A stretch of DNA of 18,693 nt. It comes from Beroe ovata (Eukaryota > Ctenophora > Nuda > Beroida > Beroidae). The notes under the pieces are model-generated. The model saw only the letters and a program-made list of their open reading frames with translations. It searched no databases and had not been told where the DNA came from. Position 1 is the stretch's first letter. Each line of letters begins with the position of its first letter. Shown piece after piece: positions 1 through 7,300 of the stretch. The stretch covers positions 1,133,676-1,152,368 of the forward strand of contig CAMPET010000003.1 in NCBI GenBank assembly GCA_946803715.1, read 5' to 3'. The position numbers were made by a program, and so were the translations under genes.

Positions 1-235
1 ACGTGAAATTTTGGTTGTCCGAGTTTCTAATGGTCCTTGAGCTATGGTAGAAGTTTCAAGTCAATCGGTCAACCCGTTTGGGAGCTATCCTCAAATGCTC
101 ACTCTAACTGACATGTTTTGGGCGGATGAGGGGTTTTGTCGGCTCTTAAATTGGTAACCGGTTGTCGGATTGACTTTAAATTTTGGTTGTCCGAGTTTCT
201 GATCTTTTTTGTGCTATGATAGCGGTTTCAAGTCT

Positions 236-432
236 TTCGGTCGATTCATAGTTCATGGATTGGACGATTGAATAAGAGTCGCATAAGTTACGATGAGAGA
301 TAGTTAGTTAATTCTCTTTTGACTCTGTTTACAAATGAAAATACGTCTTTTTAATTGCAATTAAAAAGACGTATTTTCATTTGTAAACAGAGTCAAAAGA
401 GAATTAACTAACTATCTCTCTTCGGTCGATTC
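236..432. mobile_element. Inserted element with palindrome, flanked by 12-bp direct repeats
   Basis: TTCGGTCGATTC stands at 236-247 and again at 421-432. The 173 bp between them are absent from the first tandem unit, so this looks like an insertion with target-site duplication. The insert is 47 bp of unique sequence plus a perfect palindrome. No coding capacity; the class is unknown. Confidence 0.55.
295..420. repeat. Perfect 126-bp palindrome without spacer
   Basis: Bases 295-357 are the exact reverse complement of 358-420 (63-bp arms), centred on AATTG|CAATT. There is no mismatch and no loop. It could form a cruciform or arise as a replication or library-preparation artefact. Confidence 0.97.
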
Positions 433-572
433 GTTTGGGAGCTAACCTCAAATGCTCATTCTCCGTGACGTGTTTTTGACGGATAAGGGGTTACCTATGT
501 CGGCCCTTAACTTGGGAAGATAAATACCATTATCTTTTGTATCTACTTAAGTAGCACTCTCCCCTATCCCAG

Positions 573-1319
573 GTCTGGGTATATTCGGACAGAAGCTACC
601 AGCCGGTTGGACTGGTGCCGACATTCTCAAGTTGGATATCAACGGTTTAGAGCAACTCGGGATAAAACATCCGTTGCACGTCAAGAAACTCGTACTGGCT
701 CTAATGGTATGAAGTTTGGGGTGTCATTGCAATGAAAAATAAGTTGTTACTTGACAACGGACTACGGTGTTGTCTCGTTACTGAGTATATTCTTGTAATT
801 GCACTTAATTTTGTCACTGTTGCTAGCAAGTTGCAATGCAAGTGCACTGGTCACCATAACAACCCCCCAAGTTAGTTGCTATGACAACTCTATCCCCCAG
901 AACGCAGGGAAAGACGATGCTCCAGGGAAGTTGGCGTGTGACTCCTGGGTATTACCCTGGCTATCTGACATTGGACTACCACAGTATCTGCCAGCCTTCA
1001 GGGAGGCCATGATTGACGGTACGGAACTGAGCAAACAGAACTACCATTCTTACATTTTGTTCCGTTTCCTTAGTGATACAGTGATACCACTCAAAAATTT
1101 CTTCCTGTTATTCGAGAATGAGTTAGGAAGGTTTTTGATTAGGCTTTTCTCATTATTTTGGGTTTCCACTATTATGGATATAACCCACACTAAGACAGTC
1201 TGAACAGTCAATCTCTCAGGTCGAGTATTAAACTGGTTGACGTACCAGGATTTGAACGTGTTGAAAGTGAGGCTAAGACTCCACGCAGTGAGCATTATGC
1301 GAGCTATTGAGCTACTCAG
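573..1319 (+). CDS. PPFIBP: Liprin-beta exons for SAM1 end and whole SAM2
   Basis: Three exons. 573-706 follows the acceptor ...CTATCCCAG, begins with two bases of a split codon and ends in phase 0 before GTATGA. 901-1018 follows ATCCCCCAG and ends in phase 1 before GTACGG. 1220-1319 follows AATCTCTCAG and ends in phase 2 before GTGAGA. Joining the second and third rebuilds the SAM2 helix run as MIDG-RVLNWLTYQDL, which matches the liprin pattern VDGRMLHYMTVDDL. Reading through the donor at 1019 instead gives an open but unrelated tail, which confirms the splice. The introns are 194 and 201 bp. Confidence 0.88.
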
Positions 1320-4300
1320 GTGAGATTTACCCACACCATGGTAGTTTTAATCAGATAATCGGATACTCACAACTCTTCTACTCCGTACTCAGTAGTGAGT
1401 GCTCAATCAGTTCTGAGTGAACACTGAGTATGACATGAGGGGGGGTTCTTTCAATTTGTTTCGCTGACTCGGCGATCTTGTTGTTTGAGAGATTTGGGAT
1501 TGCTGATTAGTTAAGTAATTAGTAGATTTCCGAGTCGGAGGATTTTCTCACTCGTCCCTAGCAGAACTAATGATTTAATTGACCGCATTCAATTCAGAGG
1601 GGACGTGAGACGGCAATAATTATATGATAGGTTTACTGATGTGTTTCTCACGACATTTAAACATAATGACTGTTGTTTTATGCACAGTATATCCAATATC
1701 CATGCTTCCCGCCAAAGACATCTGTAACAACTTACAGCAGTGTTGACAGCTGACAGTAGCTGTTTACATGTTACCGGTCAATCCCAGCAATTTAATATGA
1801 TAATAACTTTGCAGCGGAGCAGGAGATTGACGGAGAAGTTTCATGAATCAACATTAGTACTTATAAATGAGTTTCCACTCTAGAGTTTGACAACATTGTG
1901 AACAACATTGAAGTCAACGAGTTGACTCTCTATTTTTGTCTAGGAACTCTAACATCGCTTCCTTCCCAATGTCACGTCCCCAACACTCCCCCGACTCACT
2001 CCCCCGACTCACTCCCCCAACTCCCCCAACTCACTCCCCCAACNTTCATGAATCAACATTTGAACTTATAAATGAGTTTCCACTCTAGAGTTTGACAACA
2101 TTGTGGACAACATTGAAGTCAACGAGTTGACTCTCTATTTTTGTCCAGGAACTCTAAAATTGCTTCCTTCCCAATATCACGTCCCCAACACTCCCCTGAC
2201 TCACTCTCCCAATTCACTCCCCCAACTCCCCCTCTCTTCCCCCTCCCCAGAGAATGTAACTTTGACCCGTCCTATCTGAACCGTGCCCGGATAGACAACA
2301 CAACCCGGCCCGCTGACGTGGTCTACTGGACACACCAGAACGTGAAGCAGTGGCTGAGTTCCAACTACTTCGCCGAGTACACACCCGTGCTCAAGGAGAG
2401 TGGCATCCATGGAGCATTAATTGTAAGTTGGGAAATGGGAATAAAAGGGCGGGTCTTTTACAATAATTTGGAGAACTTTTACGAGAGAACTTTTACGAAC
2501 ATTTAGGGATTTTTACGTGTCATACGTGTATCGTTTTTATTCCTGGTATTTGTCCTGGTAATTGTCCTGGTATTGTCAGTGCTTATCTACTTATATCAGT
2601 AGACTATAATCTATGCTTGTTAATGGAGTAATGGATCGCCAGTACCATGATAGTCTTGAACACCCTTTCGAACATTGTTCTTGACAATGATCGACCTCAT
2701 TTTTCTTCTCTTTCTCACCCTTCCTTTACTTGATGCTGAACTCTCGGTTGCTGAAGAAAATGAGTTAAGGATCAAACTGACGGTTGCTTATAGCAACGTC
2801 ATGCGATGGCGGAATGAGACTAATTACTCATTAGAGGATGAGTTAATTACTCTGGTAATTGGACGAGATTTTGATTTTATCGTACCCCGATTGAACACCC
2901 TCTTGGCAACTCGAGATCGCTTGCAGAGCGAAGTTTTACAGATGGAAGAGGAATATGGAGCTGTACCGATTAGACTAACTTATTATTTAGAGTTTTACAC
3001 TCAGATTCTAAATCTCCTAGTACGAAAGTTCGGCGAGGATTATTCTAATCACACGGGAAGTTGCGTCTATTTCTCTAAGCCGTTTCAGCATTTACCGGAT
3101 GAGGCGATTTTGATCCCGTTCTTTAAGCAAATGATGCGTGTGACGTCTGAGAGACCAGCATATGACCTCCTAAAAACGTACATATCTATGACGGGATATT
3201 TACTTCCAAAACTTCATTTCAACTCAAATATCACGAATAAAGATTTGAGGAGAGACGCAGTTTCGGTGATCAATGAAGCACAGAAAATACTCGACAAATA
3301 CTGGGAGCTCCCCTCATTTCCGTTTGATTTTCAAATATACCAATTCTACAACGTTTCCATTTCTGGCCTAACTATGGAGGAATATTTGAAGTACGCCATA
3401 ACTAAGTCGCGGGCTGATGCTCTTATCTCTTATCGGAGTTGTGCGAAAAACTCGGCCGATGTTCAAGCCATGGTTACCCTCCAATGGATTTTCCTCCCGT
3501 ATGTCTCGGCTAAAGATTGCGACAAGGTTCTTCCAACGAAAACCCGGCAAATGTCACTGGTTCACGCGTTGCTGTTCATGAAAAAACTTCTTACCGATCA
3601 CCGAGATTTCGTCTCGAGCATTGTTTATTACGGAGAGAGGCTGTTAGCTGATTTCGATACTGCTTCAAACAAGGGCTGCGATAATCCGCTATGGCTTCTG
3701 TCAAATCTGCACGTGCAGACCTTGATGATCGCTGAAATAGCCGAATCATACTGCGAGGCTTGTGTTCCGTGCGTTGATAGGTTCCTCATCAGAGATTTGA
3801 GACGCGCATTGGCGAAAATAAGGAATGTTTTTGATACATCCAGCTTTTATAACGCCTGTTTTGGAACTCAGACAGAGTTAACGGATCCACTTGTCAACGA
3901 CCGGAGATTGAAACAGATCCCCCTGGTGGAAGATATTTTCGAGATTTTTACCACGAGCTTGTACAGGTGGTACGACGCCCCCTTCATCGGCATACCCTAC
4001 TCGGAATACGAGGTCAAGTCGGCCCTGTGGTGGGTTTCCACCAACCTACTACCCCTGGACAATTGTGAGGATTACTACAGAGTGCAGGGGGCTCGCTCAC
4101 TTATCCTCAAATCCGGACGACATTCATATTACGAGTTCGATGATAAGGTTCTCGATCTCTGTGGCTATATCCCGGCAGTCTATGTAGATGATAGCATGGC
4201 CATGACGAACATGAGGATGCATATGATCAACTACAGATACTTAAGAACACTCAGTAGGAAGATCTTGGTCACGTTTGAGCCGATTTCTTACGAGAAGACT

Positions 4301-7300
4301 CTGTTTACTGATTACAGTCTCGGGTTTAGGATGGATAGACTGGAGGGAAAGAGACAGGCGTATACTGATATCATCTCGAACTTTGTCGATCAGTGGTTCG
4401 GAATAAGAAATCAGCATGTGAAGTTCCATGATATTTTCAGGGAAAAATTTGAAAGGGTTGATCCTGAAGATTGCACACCCTGTAAGGAAGTTGAAGTAAC
4501 ATACCTTATGTATAAGTATACTATGATTGCATTCATGAATTATTATGCTGATAGGAACTACCCGTTTCTATTCGAAAACGAGGTATATCAAAAGGAAAAA
4601 AACGCGATCGAAGTCGAATTAAACCACGATTTTCTTGATTCGTGCGAAGAAGGCAAGGATTATTTCAAAGTCATGAGAGATAGTTACCTAATCAAGAAGT
4701 GGCAGATGTCTGATGAAATGAAGCAGTCGTATTTGCACTACCTGAGCGATAAGATGTATTTGCCGTACGCGGACCAAACTGAGGAAGAGTACGTGCATCT
4801 TCTAGAGCAGAGGTTGAATGAAGAAGGTAAGATTGGAAATCACTTCGATTTGGAACAAATTGATTACCCGATACGGGATTTGATCTTATAGAAAAAGCTG
4901 AGTTTATTCTTTTTTTGGAATTCCGTGCATATGCATTACGATAAGTATCATGAAAATTGTGCGAGAATTATATTTCTCTTGCAGGAATCCCCAATCCCGA
5001 TCGTCGTTCACTTTACGACGACTATTCCTACTTCAACGCGCAATATGACGACAACTGGTCGTGGAAGGACCACTTCGAAGCTCGAGAATGTGTTCTGAAA
5101 TCGTATGGTATTTATGAGGCATGGGAGAGCATCAACGCGAATAAGAGTTGTGAACGTATGAGGGCGATAAATGGGACACAAGCTGCTAAAACTGAGAAAG
5201 TTGTTCGGCTGGAAAAAATCAAAAAGACGAAAAAGCGGAAGAAAATCAGGAAAGACGGTGCGGTGAAAAATGTAAAACGAAGAAAAGGAAAACGGAATTG
5301 AACGGTTGCGGGATTCGGGACTTGTATTGCTTTTTTCTGCATTTCAGAGACCTTCTCGCTAGAAAATTGCTTGTTTATTTGTTTGTTTGTTTGTTCATGT
5401 ATAAAACAAACTGTTCAGTGTACACCAACTGTGATACGATTCATGTGTACATGGTCATCACGTATACTTGCCAGGTTTCCATGTTTACGTAAATCTTTCA
5501 ACAGCAGCATGAAACCTGCCAATCTATAGACTTTGAAGAAATACAGCAATAGCTATAATTATAATGCATTGGTAGGAATGTCATAAGTAACTTTGGCATC
5601 CAACTTTGAAGCTCATTTTCGAACGAATTATTTGTGAAATTAATGTTGAAAATGAGCAATGCACGAAAATGAGCAATGAGTTAACCAATATATTTGATGA
5701 ACCCTCGCCCTATTTCAGGTCAAAGAACCCCTTATCTCGTCAAGTTTCCTGCTCAAGCTTCTCAAGATTCCATCGGGCGATGTAAATGCTCAGTTATTCG
5801 AGACAAGTTTTAACAAACTCATAGGACCTCACATTTTACTGGAGAAGAGGCTAGCTGAAACGGACAAGAACGTGAAGCCGCTTTCAACTCAAACGAAACT
5901 GTCAAAGGTAGGTCTTCCGCTAACGAAATTCAGCAAATACCGCATATAGGAATGATGACTCATGAAGGTCTTGCCCCAAATGACCCAAAACATGACGCAA
6001 TTCTGTGGGAAAAGTGATATTGCGTCGCGCGCATTGACAATTTTCTGGACAGATATGATTTCCAGAATGCGCGCGACCACTGCGCGCGCCGCGCGGCCGG
6101 CCTACTTAATAGCCTAGCGCGCGCAGCCTCTGTTCACCTCCAAAACTTGCGAACAGTTGGTATGGTGCATGACTGTCACGAAGTGGCCTAAGTGATTAAC
6201 TTCCATACCACAGTCACACAGTTCTCATATCTCAACGCGAGAATAGACGGGTGTTTTTATCACATGACACAATTCGTTGTGAAAGTAATGATTATACGCG
6301 GGGTTCACTGCTGTAAAACTCTGTCGGAGAATCCCTAATTTCTGTCCAATTCAGAGTTTCAAAGGGCGACGATCTCTCCAGAACTCGCTTAGTAGACGGA
6401 AGAGGAAAGAAAGTAACGAATGGCTCAATTACGTTGTACCATTTACCCCTGACCATATTGATGGTGAGTTATACTTTTACGTTGATTTTTATACACTAAA
6501 ATCTCGTTTGATTAATCCTTTTCGGTGCACATATTCGAGTACTATTTACAAAGCATTGAAATCACGTTATATAAGTTCATCGTAAAATGCATATTCGTAG
6601 GGCACCCCATTTTGCTTAGTATTATACTGGAGAGAAAGGTTTCTTCTGAAAATAAAGTTCTCGATATTTTCTGTTAGAAGCGGTTCATAACGTTGTATGC
6701 CGAACAATGACTTCGTCTCCATTGTCCAAGTTTTTGTTGAAATCTCTCCAAATCATGAGATTATCATCATATATCACGTGGTCGTGTGGTGCATTGATTG
6801 AGCACTGAGTATCGCTAGATCAATCTGCCGGTCGCCTCCAATTCTTTATTTCAATCGAGTCATTCTTTGAATTAGTTGCACAGTAAGGGAATGAGAGGGG
6901 AGGCTTAAGAACGTTCGACAAAAATAACTACAAATAACCCATTAACGTTGTTGATTGGATACCTTATTGTATCGCCGAAGTCTTACTTTTCATAGGTTTC
7001 GCGTGTTCTTTACGGTGGTTTTCTCATGAATCCGTTCTGCAGTATCTATGAATATTTGAAATTTATGAAGTCACAGCCAATCGCCTGTAGAATGAACGCT
7101 CTCTATTGTTATGTACTCCTACTTGCATCTTTCGGCTTGGTTTCTTTAACCCAACTCGAGGTTAAAGTACTGATCCCCTTACTTGAGGAAACTAAATGTT
7201 CTGCTGCGAAAAACTCCACGGTTATCAATACCGATGACCAGTCTCATGTCCAATTCAACTTCACGGACCTGATTTCCGGTGGAGATGGAGGGATGAACGC

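Larger units (their letters stand above)
6..516. repeat. Tandem repeat with a 172-bp period, two units, second interrupted
   Basis: The motif AAATTTTGGTTGTCCGAG occurs at 6 and 178. Unit one continues with CCGTTTGGGAGCTATCCTC, CAAATGCTCACTCT and GGATGAGGGGTT. Unit two contains the same series but is split: its first part ends at 247 and resumes at 421 (GTTTGGGAGCTAACCTC, GGATAAGGGGTT). The units differ by point changes and small indels. It lies in the liprin intron left of the first exon and continues to the window edge. Confidence 0.75.

Noticed and set aside
799-1203. Open frame of 134 codons on +
   Set aside because: It starts at TTG in an intron and runs through a real SAM2 exon (901-1018) into the next intron; only the exon part is coding.
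2141-2506. Open frame of 121 codons on +
   Set aside because: The part before 2251 is CT-rich repeat and the part after 2422 is intron; only the SAM3 exon is coding.
2675-2689. Start of the nested secreted protein at 2675
   Set aside because: The codon there is TTG. The first ATG in frame is at 2687 and leads straight into the signal peptide.
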